Positions 42,073-50,261 of a stretch of DNA of 64,000 nt are shown in pieces. The translations under genes were made by a program, and so were the position numbers. Origin of the DNA: Arthrobacter sp. ov407 (GTDB lineage: Bacteria; Actinomycetota; Actinomycetes; Actinomycetales; Micrococcaceae); NCBI RefSeq assembly GCF_900102895.1, contig NZ_FNGD01000018.1, forward strand, positions 1-64,000, in the 5' to 3' direction. The notes below the pieces were generated by a model, which was given only the letters and a program-made list of their open reading frames with translations, had not been told where the DNA came from and did not search any database. How positions within the stretch are numbered: position 1 is the stretch's first letter; every line of letters begins with the position of its first letter.

Positions 42073-42732
42073 CTAGGCAACCAGGTTGGCTGCGGCGACA
42101 TCCATGTGTTCGAGGACCGTTGTGCGGGCCAGGGTCGCGTTACCGGTCTCGATCGCGGCGACGATGTCGTGGTGCCGGTCCACGCTCATGTTCTTAACGG
42201 CCCGCTCGATGCCGGCAAACATGATGGACATCCGAATGGAGCCCTCAAGCGACTCCCAGGAGTGCAGCAGGGTCTCGTTTCCGCTGAGACGGCACAGTGT
42301 TCGGTGGAACTCTAGATCTGATTCAATCCGTTCCTCCAGGCTCGCCTCGGCGGCCGCGGCCATGGCATCGACGGCCAAGCGCAGGGATGCAATCACCGAG
42401 GTCCGGTCCGGCAATTCACAAAGCGTCCGGACCGCGAGCGATTCGAGCGCCGCCCGGACGGCGAAGATGTCCCGGATTTCCTTGTCGTCCAGGTGCCGCA
42501 CGGACAGCCGGCCGCGCGGTCCTGCCGACAGCAGTCCTTCCTGTTCCAGCTGGCGCAGGGCCTCGCGCAGTGTTCCCCGGCTGATCTGGAGCATGTCGGA
42601 CAGCTCGGTCTCCACCAGATGCCGTCCGGGCTCCAGTTCACCGCTCGTGATGGCCGTGCGCAGCGCGGATAGCGCCTGCTCGCGGAGGCTCTTCTTTTCC
42701 AGTCCGAGAAGCGGGGCTGTTGCTCCGGCCAT
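42073..42732 (-). CDS. GntR/FadR-family regulator of the sugar locus
   Basis: 219 residues. The winged helix (about 15-80) has EPGRHLVETELSDMLQISRG and TLREALRQLEQEGLL; the FCD ligand domain has SDLEFHRTLCRLSGN and metal-type His residues (RHHDIVAAIETG). A CAACTGT/ACAGTTG palindrome lies in its own promoter, and related sites occur in the divergent region 46183-46266, so it probably controls both itself and the transporter/catabolic genes. The inducer is probably a sugar acid, polyol or phosphorylated tetrose. Confidence 0.9.
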   Translation of the reverse strand: MAGATAPLLGLEKKSLREQALSALRTAITSGELEPGRHLVETELSDMLQISRGTLREALRQLEQEGLLSAGPRGRLSVRHLDDKEIRDIFAVRAALESLAVRTLCELPDRTSVIASLRLAVDAMAAAAEASLEERIESDLEFHRTLCRLSGNETLLHSWESLEGSIRMSIMFAGIERAVKNMSVDRHHDIVAAIETGNATLARTTVLEHMDVAAANLVA

Positions 42733-42755
42733 GGGTTGTCCTCACTGTCAGTGGT

Positions 42756-42787
42756 CAACTGTCTACAGTTGGTGTGTTAACAGTTGA
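42756..42787 (-). promoter_or_regulatory. GntR operator upstream of the regulator gene
   Basis: CAACTGT-CT-ACAGTTG (42756-42771) is a perfect inverted repeat, followed by a second copy of the half-site in TGTTAACAGTTGA (42775-42787). The same elements recur at 46183-46266. Confidence 0.75.
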
Positions 42788-42801
42788 TGGTACGGCACGG
42801 A

Positions 42802-42829
42802 CGCGGGACCGGCAGCTGCCGGCCCCGCG
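42802..42829 (-). terminator. terminator hairpin of the transketolase operon
   Basis: CGCGGGACCGGCAG pairs with CTGCCGGCCCCGCG with a single A-C mismatch, a 28-nt near-palindrome 5 bp after the transketolase stop. No T-tract. Confidence 0.6.
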
Positions 42830-42834
42830 CATCA

Positions 42835-43827
42835 TCAGGCAAGCTCGGCGAGGACCTTGGCAACGATCCGCTGAACCGAAAGCCCGTACCGTTCGTGCAG
42901 GGTGGGCAGTGCGCCCGCGTCGAGGAACTCATCGGGCAGCGCCACCGGCACCACCCGTTTGCCGAGTCCCGCCGTGACCACGGCCGAGGCCACTGTCTCG
43001 AACAGGCCGCCCACCACGCTGTGGTTCTCCAGCGTCACCGCGAGGCGGTCGGTGTTCAGCTCGGCGAGGACCGTTGCGGTGTCGAACGGCTTGATGGTGG
43101 GGGCATGGACGACGGCGACATCCACGTGGTGCGCCGCCAGTGCCTCTGCCACCTGAAGAGCCCGCATGGTCATCAGCCCGCTGGAGATGAAGACGACGTC
43201 GCGGCCCCCGCGGAGGACTTTGGCCTTGCCGAGCTCGAAGCTGTAGTCGTACTCGTCCAGCACGGTCGGAACGTTGCCGCGCAGCAGGCGCAGGTACGTG
43301 GGCCCTTCGCTGGCCGCCAGCTGCGGGACGGCCTGCTCGATGTCCATCGAGTCGCAGGGATCCACGATGGTCAGGTTGGGCATGCCGCGGAAGATCGCCA
43401 TATCCTCGGTCGCCTGGTGGCTGGGCCCATACCCGGTGGTCAGCCCGGGGAGCCCGCCGACGATATTGACGTTGAGGTTCGGCTCGGCGGCGTCCAGGCA
43501 CAGGAAGTCATAGGCGCGGCGGGCGGCGAACACCGAGTACGTGGACGCGAACGGGACCAGCCCTGTCTCAGCCAGACCGGCCGCGGCGCCGAAGAGCAAC
43601 TGCTCGGCCATGCCCATCTGGAAGAAGCGTTCCGGGAAGGCCTGGGCGAAGATGTGCATGTCCGTGTATTTGCCTAGGTCCGCGGTCAGTCCCACGATCT
43701 TGTCGTTCTCCTGCGCGGCCTTGACCAGGGCGTGCCCGAACGGCGCGGATGCGGTTTTCTGGCCCGGATCCGCGAAGGACGCGATCATGGCCGACGTCTT
43801 TAGCTTCGGTGTGGTGGCGGTGCTCAT
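42835..43827 (-). CDS. Transketolase, C-terminal subunit
   Basis: 330 residues: the pyrimidine-binding and C-terminal domains of a split transketolase. The catalytic Glu lies in FFQMGMAEQLLFG, STYSVFAARRAYDFLCLDA follows, and GLTTGYGPSHQATEDMAI carries the phosphate-binding His/Arg region. The ATGA overlap with the N-terminal subunit gene ensures equimolar synthesis. Split transketolases of this type include the apulose-4-phosphate transketolase AptAB pair, which yields dihydroxyacetone; a DhaK-type kinase gene in this locus would fit that product. Confidence 0.92.
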   Translation of the reverse strand: MSTATTPKLKTSAMIASFADPGQKTASAPFGHALVKAAQENDKIVGLTADLGKYTDMHIFAQAFPERFFQMGMAEQLLFGAAAGLAETGLVPFASTYSVFAARRAYDFLCLDAAEPNLNVNIVGGLPGLTTGYGPSHQATEDMAIFRGMPNLTIVDPCDSMDIEQAVPQLAASEGPTYLRLLRGNVPTVLDEYDYSFELGKAKVLRGGRDVVFISSGLMTMRALQVAEALAAHHVDVAVVHAPTIKPFDTATVLAELNTDRLAVTLENHSVVGGLFETVASAVVTAGLGKRVVPVALPDEFLDAGALPTLHERYGLSVQRIVAKVLAELA

Positions 43828-44723
43828 CGTGCGGCCTTTCCTTCGTATCCTGCGGTCAGTTGCTCGCGGCAGAGCTGCCATTCGTGTTCTTCGATGCGCA
43901 TGAAGTGGGCTTTTTCGCGGTCCTCGAGCAGCGGAACGCCGCGGCCAACTTTGGTGTCGCAAAGGATCACGGAGGGACGTCCGACGGCGGCTGCCTGGGT
44001 GGCAGCGTTGTCGAACGCGGCCAGCAGCGCGCTGACGTCGTTCCCGTCCACACGCTGGGCGTACCAGCCGAACGCCTGCCATTTTTCGGTGATGGGTTCG
44101 GTGCGGAGCACGGTGTCGGTCTTGCCGTCGGCCTGCAGGGCGTTGATGTCCACCATGGCGGTGAGGTTGCCGAGCTGGTGGTGATGGGCGCCCATGGCTG
44201 CCTCCCACGTGGAGCCCTCATCGAGTTCGCCGTCGGAGAGGAAGTTGTAGACCCGGGAGTCCGAACCCTGGTACCGCAGGCCCAGTGCGGCGCCGACGGC
44301 GATCGAGAGGCCGTGGCCGAGGGAGCCGCCGGAGATCTCCATGCCGGGGGTGTAGGTGGACATTCCGGACATCGGCAGCCGGGAGTTGTCCGAGCCGTAG
44401 GTCTCCAGTTCTTTCACGGGGATGATCCCGGCCTCGGCGAGCGCCGCGTAGTGGCCGATCGCGTAGTGGCCGGTGGAGAGCAGGAACCTGTCCCGCCCGT
44501 CCCATTCTGGGTCATCGGCGCGGAAGCGGAGCTGGTCCGCATAGACAACCGCCAGCATGTCGGCCGCGCCGAGGGCCTGCCCGACATAGCCCTGGCCCTG
44601 GACCTCGCCCATGTTCAGGGCGTGGTGCCGGATCCGGAACGCGGCCCCCTCGACCCGGTCAACCCGTTCTTTCCCGACGCCGGAGGCTTTGCCTCGGGCT
44701 GCTTTTTCCTGTGTGAGAACCAC
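43824..44723 (-). CDS. Transketolase, N-terminal (thiamin diphosphate) subunit
   Basis: 299 residues. GSLGHGLSIAVGAALGLRY and SDGELDEGSTWEAA...VDINALQADG form the ThDP/Mg motif (GDG-N type), with HALNMGEVQGQGYVGQALGAAD at the start. GTG 44723 is preferred: an AAAGG lies 7 bp before it, whereas TTG 44738 lacks one. The C-terminal subunit overlaps downstream. The pair transfers a two-carbon (or, for apulose-4-phosphate, a dihydroxyacetone-releasing) unit. It is cotranscribed after the transporter gene. Confidence 0.9.
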   Translation of the reverse strand: MVLTQEKAARGKASGVGKERVDRVEGAAFRIRHHALNMGEVQGQGYVGQALGAADMLAVVYADQLRFRADDPEWDGRDRFLLSTGHYAIGHYAALAEAGIIPVKELETYGSDNSRLPMSGMSTYTPGMEISGGSLGHGLSIAVGAALGLRYQGSDSRVYNFLSDGELDEGSTWEAAMGAHHHQLGNLTAMVDINALQADGKTDTVLRTEPITEKWQAFGWYAQRVDGNDVSALLAAFDNAATQAAAVGRPSVILCDTKVGRGVPLLEDREKAHFMRIEEHEWQLCREQLTAGYEGKAAR

Positions 44724-44793
44724 AATTCTGCCTTTCAAAAGTGATGTGACGAGCTTGCGGGAGGCCGTCGACGGCGTCCCGGGGGGTGCGCCC

Positions 44794-46131
44794 CTACGCG
44801 CTCACGTGGGCGGGGGTGCTTTTGGTGGCCTCGTCCGCGAGCTGGCGTTCGCGCTTGCCCCAGGTTTCCCGGGTGGCGAGGGCTGCCCAGAGGCCGATGG
44901 CGGCGTAGGTGCCGAAGAGCAGCGCCGGGCCCATCCAGCCGAAGCTGACGAACAGCAGGGTGGTGATGAACGGGGTGAAGCCGGAGACCATGGCGGAGAT
45001 CTGGTAGGCCAGCGAGGCGCCGGAGGCGCGGGTCTTGGCCTGGAAGAGCTCCGGGAACCAGGCGCCCTGAGCGCCGGCGAGCGAGTTCTGGCAGACGGCG
45101 TAGGAGATCACCAGGGTGGCGATGATGAAGATGAACAGGCCGGTGTTGACCAGGAGGAACATCGGTACGGCGAACGCTACCGCGAAGGCGCAGGACCAGA
45201 TGTAGAGCGGGCGCCGGCCGATCCTGTCGGTCAGTCGTGCCCAAGCCTGCGTGGCGAAGATGCCGATTGCGGAGGCGATGCACAGTGCTACGAGCGTCTG
45301 GGTCTTGTCGGCCAGGTGCTGGCTGTTCAGATAGGAAATCATGTAGGTGATGGACACGGCGTAGCCCGCGGTCTCGGCAATGCGCAGGCCGATGCCCTTG
45401 ACGATGTTGCGCCAGTCCGTTTTAAGGACCTCCGTGATGGGCGACTTCACGATGTCGCCGCTGTCCTTGACCTCGTCGAAGACGGGGGACTCGGGGACTT
45501 TGGAGCGGATGATCAGGCCGACGATCACCAGCACGATGCTGGCGAGGAACGGAATGCGCCAGGCGAGTTCGCCGCCGAGCTGGACGCTGAAGAGGAAAAC
45601 CATGTTGGCCAGCAGCAGCCCGACCGGGAAGCCGGCCTGGACCATGCCGGTGTACTTGCCCTTGGACTTCCACGGGGCGTGTTCGTAGCTCATGAGGATG
45701 GCGCCGCCCCACTCCGCGCCGAAGGCCAGGCCCTGGACGATGCGGACGAACACCAGCAAAGCAGGGGCCATCAGGCCGACCTGGCCGTAGGTGGGAAGCA
45801 GGCCGATCACGAAAGTGGCGACGCCCATGAGGATCAGGGAGGCCACCAGGACGGGTTTGCGGCCGACCTTGTCGCCCAGGTGGCCGCCGATGATGCCGCC
45901 GATCGGGCGGGCCGCAAAACCCACACCGAGGGTGGCGAAGGCGGCCAGGGTTCCGGTCACCGGGTCGCCGGTGGGGAAGAAGGCCGTACCGAAGTACAGG
46001 GCGGCCGCGGTGCCAAAGCCGATGAAGTCATAGGTTTCGATGACTGCGCCGACGCTGGAGCCGATCGCGACGCGCCGGGCCGCATTCGTGCCATGCACAG
46101 GGCCCCGCATGCTGAGAGCTTCGTTGCTCAT
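44794..46131 (-). CDS. MHS-family MFS transporter of the sugar locus
   Basis: 445 residues, 12 helices, metabolite:H+ symporter branch (KgtP/ShiA type). Marks are SSVGAVIETYDFIGFGTAAA in helix 1, GHLGDKVGRKPVLVASLILM in loop 2-3 and LTDRIGRRPLYIW in loop 8-9. ATG 46131 follows AAAGGG. It heads the operon with the split transketolase and is divergent from the isomerase operon, sharing operator sequences, so it should import the substrate of the pathway, perhaps an acidic or neutral C4-C5 sugar. Confidence 0.9.
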   Translation of the reverse strand: MSNEALSMRGPVHGTNAARRVAIGSSVGAVIETYDFIGFGTAAALYFGTAFFPTGDPVTGTLAAFATLGVGFAARPIGGIIGGHLGDKVGRKPVLVASLILMGVATFVIGLLPTYGQVGLMAPALLVFVRIVQGLAFGAEWGGAILMSYEHAPWKSKGKYTGMVQAGFPVGLLLANMVFLFSVQLGGELAWRIPFLASIVLVIVGLIIRSKVPESPVFDEVKDSGDIVKSPITEVLKTDWRNIVKGIGLRIAETAGYAVSITYMISYLNSQHLADKTQTLVALCIASAIGIFATQAWARLTDRIGRRPLYIWSCAFAVAFAVPMFLLVNTGLFIFIIATLVISYAVCQNSLAGAQGAWFPELFQAKTRASGASLAYQISAMVSGFTPFITTLLFVSFGWMGPALLFGTYAAIGLWAALATRETWGKRERQLADEATKSTPAHVSA

Positions 46132-46182
46132 GTCAATCCCTTTCGAAGAGAGCTGCCGACGCTTCCGCATCGACACTGTCGA

Positions 46183-46266
46183 CTGTTAACAGATGATATG
46201 CCCAGTGTGACCCGCGTCATAGGCAATGTCAACAGTCAACTTCAAAGGTTGACTGTTGACAGTTGA
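46183..46266. promoter_or_regulatory. divergent promoter region with GntR operators
   Basis: CTGTTAACAG (46183-46192) is a perfect palindrome. TGTCAACAGTCAAC (46227-46240) and GTTGACTGTTGACA (46248-46261) are perfect 14-bp inverted arms around 7 bp. ACAGTTGA follows to 46266. On the + strand TTGACT (46249-46254) and TAATGT (46273-46278), 18 bp apart, are a candidate promoter inside the operator. The half-sites match those at the gntR gene. Confidence 0.8.
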
Positions 46267-46325
46267 ATTTTGTAATGTGGTCCATATCACCACCGCCCGA
46301 GGGCGCAACCAGAGGATCAACGACG

Positions 46326-47150
46326 ATGTTCAATTCCCGACTCGGCTGCTCGTCCATCAGCTTCCGCCACCAGGACCTGTCCGAGGCCCTGCGTACCATC
46401 GCGGGCCTCGGCTTCGAGGAAATAGATCTCGGCGCCCTCCCCGGTGTGTGCGACCACGTTCCCTACGACCTCGATGCCGAGGCCGTAGCCGCCGTGACGG
46501 CCGAGGTCCTTGCGTCCGGGCTGCGGGTCCGGTCGGTCAACGGGGACATCGGGGACCTCAACGCCGTGCTCGACGCCGCCGCACAGTCCGCCCGGAACCG
46601 GCACCTTGATGCCCTCCTCACCTTGGCGGCCGGCACCGGCGCCAAGGCCCTGGTCCTGCCCTGCGGCGCCCTCGGCCACGACCCTGTCCGCAGCCTCGAC
46701 GAGGACCTGGACACCATTGCCGCGCAACTTATCAGGGCCAAGCGGCGGGCGGACGAGTTCGGCGTCGAACTCTGGACCGAGTCACTGCACTTCCTTCGGT
46801 TCTGCTGGAACCTGGAGCGCGCGGAACTGCTGGCCCGGCGGCTGGCCGGTTCCGGCGTAGGGATCGTCATGGACTTCAGCCATATCGTGGCCGCAGGCGA
46901 GGACCCGCTGGACTACCTCACGCGCCATCAGGGCCGGATCGCCCATGTCCACCTACGCGATGCCGTGCCGGGGAACATCAACCTCAGCATTGGCAACGGC
47001 CAGGCCGATTTCGCCGCGGGCCTGGGCGCCCTCGCAGCCGTTGGCTACACGGGGCACTTTTCCCTGGAACTGGAGACCCGGGACGTCACACACGGGGAAC
47101 GCCCCGCCGCGGCCGCCAAGGCCGCCAGCTGCATCACTGACCTCATCTGA
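46326..47150 (+). CDS. TIM-barrel sugar isomerase/epimerase (AP-endonuclease-2 superfamily)
   Basis: 274 residues. SRLGCSSISFRHQDLSEALR opens the barrel, with metal ligands in ELWTESLHFLRFCWN (Glu), GIVMDFSHIVAAG (Asp/His), HVHLRDAVPG and a terminal Glu in FSLELETRD, the usual xylose-isomerase-like set. The start at 46326 has AGAGGA before it. It is the first gene of a four-gene operon. By family it may isomerise apiose/apulose or a tetrulose phosphate, or epimerise a ketose. Confidence 0.88.
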   Translation: MFNSRLGCSSISFRHQDLSEALRTIAGLGFEEIDLGALPGVCDHVPYDLDAEAVAAVTAEVLASGLRVRSVNGDIGDLNAVLDAAAQSARNRHLDALLTLAAGTGAKALVLPCGALGHDPVRSLDEDLDTIAAQLIRAKRRADEFGVELWTESLHFLRFCWNLERAELLARRLAGSGVGIVMDFSHIVAAGEDPLDYLTRHQGRIAHVHLRDAVPGNINLSIGNGQADFAAGLGALAAVGYTGHFSLELETRDVTHGERPAAAAKAASCITDLI

Positions 47151-47183
47151 CTTTCCACACCAACGAACAACCCAAGGAGCATC

Positions 47184-47957
47184 ATGAGCACCATCCAGCG
47201 CACCGCCGTCCTCACCGGGGCAACCTCGGACCGGGGGATCGGCATCACCACCGCACGCCGCTACGCCAGCCAAGGCTGGGCCGTGGTGATCCTGGACCTC
47301 GACGGCGAGAAGTCCGCCAAGGTCGCAGCGGAGATCGGCAACGAGTTCAACGTGCCCGCGTTTGGCTACGAGGTCGACGTCGCCAGCGAGGACTCCGTCA
47401 ACGCCGCTTACCAGGCCGTGGCCGCCGAGGTCCGCTCCGGCAGCCTCCCCGCCGTCGGCGCCTTGGCGAATATCGCCGGCATCACCTCGCCGGTGCCGTT
47501 CCTCGAGACCACGCTGGAGCTGTGGAACAAGGTCATGGCCGTGAACGCCACGGGTACCTACCTGGTCACCAAGGCGTTCCTGCCCGACATGATCGCAAGC
47601 GGCTGGGGCCGGATCGTGAACATGTCCTCCGTCTCCGCCCAGCGCGGCGGCGGCGTCTTTGGCAAGGTCCCGTACTCCGCAGCCAAGGCCGCGATCCTGG
47701 GTTTCACCAAGGCCCTGGCCCGTGAGCTCGGAAGCACCGGCGTGACCGTCAATGCCATCACCCCCGGCGCCGTGGACACCAACATCCGCGTGGGCAGCAC
47801 CGAGGAACAGGAAGCGGCCATCAACGCCGGCATCCCGCTCGGACGCAACGCCAGCACCGAAGAAATCGCCGCCGTCATCACGTTCCTGTCCTCCGAGGAA
47901 TCCGCCTACCTCACCGGAACCACCATCGACATCAACGGCGGAAGCCACATCCACTAG
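47184..47957 (+). CDS. SDR-family dehydrogenase of the sugar locus
   Basis: 257 residues with the complete SDR set: TGATSDRGIGI (11-21) for NAD(P), N121, S149/S151, Y164 and K168 (VPYSAAKAAILGF), and NAITPGAVDTNI. The acidic LDLD after strand 2 (Asp38/Asp40) points to NAD rather than NADP. It follows the isomerase gene by 33 bp. A polyol or sugar dehydrogenase feeding the kinase that follows is the likely role, for example tetritol to tetrulose. Confidence 0.92.
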   Translation: MSTIQRTAVLTGATSDRGIGITTARRYASQGWAVVILDLDGEKSAKVAAEIGNEFNVPAFGYEVDVASEDSVNAAYQAVAAEVRSGSLPAVGALANIAGITSPVPFLETTLELWNKVMAVNATGTYLVTKAFLPDMIASGWGRIVNMSSVSAQRGGGVFGKVPYSAAKAAILGFTKALARELGSTGVTVNAITPGAVDTNIRVGSTEEQEAAINAGIPLGRNASTEEIAAVITFLSSEESAYLTGTTIDINGGSHIH

Positions 47958-48017
47958 CAGCCACACTGTTCAGTTGATCGAGCGTCAGACGACCGAGCGC
48001 AGCCGAGAGAGCCCACG

Positions 48018-49775
48018 ATGACCAGAATATTTAACAACCCGTCAGATTTCGCCGAGGAGGCCCTCGCCGGCTTCTGCGACGTCCACGCGAACCAGGTGCG
48101 CCAGGTGCCCGGCGGCGCTGTCCGCCGGCACCGGCCCCGCCAGCCGAAGGTGGCCGTGCTGGCCGGCGGCGGCTCGGGGCACTACCCGGCGTTCGCCGGG
48201 CTCATCGGCACCGGACTGGCCGACGGCGCGGTCGTCGGGAACATCTTCACCTCGCCGTCGGCCCAGCAGGCTTACTCTGTGGCCAAGGCAGCGGATTCCG
48301 GCGCCGGAGTGGTGTTCGCCTACGGCAACTACGCCGGCGACGTCATGAACTTCGGCATGGCCAGCGAACGGCTCGCCGCCGAAGGGATCCAGGTGGCGAA
48401 TGTCTTGGTGACCGACGACGTCGCCAGCGCACCGCCGTCCGAATCGGAAAAACGCCGCGGCATCGCCGGCGACTTCACGGTCTTTAAGATCATGGGTGCG
48501 GCGGCCGAAGCGGGCGCCAACCTGGCCGACGTCGTTCGTCTCGGCCGGAAGGCCAACGGCCTGACCCGCACCATCGGCAGCGCCTTCCACGGCTGCACCT
48601 TCCCCGGTGCCGAGGCTCCGCTGTTCACCCTCAAGGACCGGCAGATGGGGCTCGGCCTGGGCATTCACGGCGAACCCGGCCTGTTCGACACCGATCTGCC
48701 GCCCGCCAAGGAGCTGGGCCAGGAGTTCGTGTCCCGGCTGCTGGCCGAGACGCCGCACAGTGCGGGCGACCGCATAGCCGTCATTCTCAACGGGCTCGGT
48801 TCCACCAAGCACGAAGAACTTTTTGTCCTCTGGCTTAGCGTCGCATCGCTGCTTCGCGCCGCCGGTTACACGCTGGTGATGCCGGAGGTCGGCGAACTCG
48901 TCACGAGTCTGGACATGGCCGGCGTTTCACTGACCGTGACCTGGCTGGATGACGAACTCGAGTCGCTCTGGACCGCTCCCGCCGAGACCCCTGCGTACCG
49001 GCGCGGGAATGCCGCCCTCCCCGGCGGGGAGGCCGACGAGTCGACGCCGGCCGAGGATGCGGCGGTACCGGAAGCCTTCGCCGCGGCCGAAGCTTCTCGT
49101 GACTATGCACAGCAGTGCGTCGCTGCCTTGGCGGCAGCCCGCGCAGCCATCCACGACGCCGAGAAGTTCCTGGGCGACCTCGATGCCATTGCCGGTGACG
49201 GAGACCACGGGCGGGGCATGGTCCGCGGGATTGATACGGCCTGTGCCGCCGCCACAGGGGCTGCGTCCCGCGGGGCCGGGGCCGGGGCCGTCCTGGCTAC
49301 CGCTGGCGACGCCTGGGCGGATAACGCCGGTGGCACCTCTGGCGTGCTGTGGGGCGCCGGCCTTCGGGCCTTCGGCGAGTCCCTCGGCAACGACCACGCG
49401 CCCAGTGCGGCCGAACTGGCGGCAGCGGTGACTGCCTTTGCCGCCCGGATCACGGAGCTCGGCAAGGCCGACGTCGGCGACAAGACCATGGTGGACGCGC
49501 TAGTCCCGTTCACCGAGACGTTCAGCCGGCTCGCCAGCGACGGAGCCGGAGCGGACGCCGCCTGGGCGGAAGCGGCGCGCGAGGCTGCCTCCGCGGCGCA
49601 GGCCACCGCGGCCCTGCGACCGCTGAAGGGACGGGCGCGGCCCCTTGCGGAAAAGAGCGTGGGTACACCCGACCCGGGCGCCACGTCCCTGGCGATGGTA
49701 TTCACTGTGTTAGGTCCGCACCTTGCCGGTTTGAATATTGCCGGTGTGGGGCAGCCGGCAGGAGCACGCCCGTGA
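48018..49775 (+). CDS. DhaK-DhaL-type dihydroxyacetone/tetrulose kinase
   Basis: 585 residues with both domains of ATP-dependent dihydroxyacetone kinases. DhaK (about 1-330) has GGGSGHYPAFAG and the substrate His217 in GIHGEPG. DhaL (about 370-575) has AGDGDHGRGMVRG and GKADVGDKTMVDAL, the Mg-ADP site. Such kinases act on dihydroxyacetone, D- or L-erythrulose or related ketoses; the RpiB-like neighbour suggests a tetrulose, the split transketolase suggests dihydroxyacetone. It overlaps the rpiB-like gene (GTGA). Confidence 0.92.
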   Translation: MTRIFNNPSDFAEEALAGFCDVHANQVRQVPGGAVRRHRPRQPKVAVLAGGGSGHYPAFAGLIGTGLADGAVVGNIFTSPSAQQAYSVAKAADSGAGVVFAYGNYAGDVMNFGMASERLAAEGIQVANVLVTDDVASAPPSESEKRRGIAGDFTVFKIMGAAAEAGANLADVVRLGRKANGLTRTIGSAFHGCTFPGAEAPLFTLKDRQMGLGLGIHGEPGLFDTDLPPAKELGQEFVSRLLAETPHSAGDRIAVILNGLGSTKHEELFVLWLSVASLLRAAGYTLVMPEVGELVTSLDMAGVSLTVTWLDDELESLWTAPAETPAYRRGNAALPGGEADESTPAEDAAVPEAFAAAEASRDYAQQCVAALAAARAAIHDAEKFLGDLDAIAGDGDHGRGMVRGIDTACAAATGAASRGAGAGAVLATAGDAWADNAGGTSGVLWGAGLRAFGESLGNDHAPSAAELAAAVTAFAARITELGKADVGDKTMVDALVPFTETFSRLASDGAGADAAWAEAAREAASAAQATAALRPLKGRARPLAEKSVGTPDPGATSLAMVFTVLGPHLAGLNIAGVGQPAGARP

Positions 49776-50254
49776 GCCCGGGAGCAGGGATCCGGCTAAT
49801 TGTGGGCGCGGACGAGGCCGGGGTGGATTACAAGGACCAGATCCTGGCGGACCTCCGGACAGACCCGCGTGTGGCGGAAGTCATCGATATCGGCGTCAAC
49901 CGCGGCGACGTCCCGGAGCTGTTCACCAAGCCCTACCCGTATGTCGGCATTGCAGCGGGGGAGCTGATCCGGGACGGGCAGGCGGACCGGGCCATCCTGT
50001 TCTGCGGCACGGGGATCGGCGTCGCCATTGCCGCCAACAAGGTGGACGGCATCCGGGCCGCAACCGCCCATGACTCCTTCAGCGTGGAGCGGTCCGTGCT
50101 TTCCAACGACTGCCAGATCCTCACGATGGGCCAGCGCGTGGTGGGGCTGGAACTGGCACGGCGGCTCGCCCGGGAATGGATCGGCTACACCTTCGATCCC
50201 GACTCCGCCTCGGCGGACAAGGTGAAGGTGCTCACCGACTTCGAGGGCTGCTGA
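49772..50254 (+). CDS. RpiB/LacAB-family sugar-phosphate isomerase
   Basis: 160 residues. Catalytic Cys and anion hole lie in ILFCGTGIGVAIAANKVDGIRAA, and the His in TAHDSFSVERSVLSNDCQ. The N-terminus is VSPGAGIRLIVGADEAGVDYK. GTG start at 49772 overlaps the kinase stop, with AGGAG upstream. Relatives include ribose-5-phosphate isomerase B and tetrose-phosphate isomerases of erythritol/threitol catabolism (EryI/DerI type). It is the last gene of the operon, so a tetrulose-4-phosphate to erythrose-4-phosphate step is plausible. Confidence 0.9.
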   Translation: MSPGAGIRLIVGADEAGVDYKDQILADLRTDPRVAEVIDIGVNRGDVPELFTKPYPYVGIAAGELIRDGQADRAILFCGTGIGVAIAANKVDGIRAATAHDSFSVERSVLSNDCQILTMGQRVVGLELARRLAREWIGYTFDPDSASADKVKVLTDFEGC

Positions 50255-50261
50255 GGCCCGG

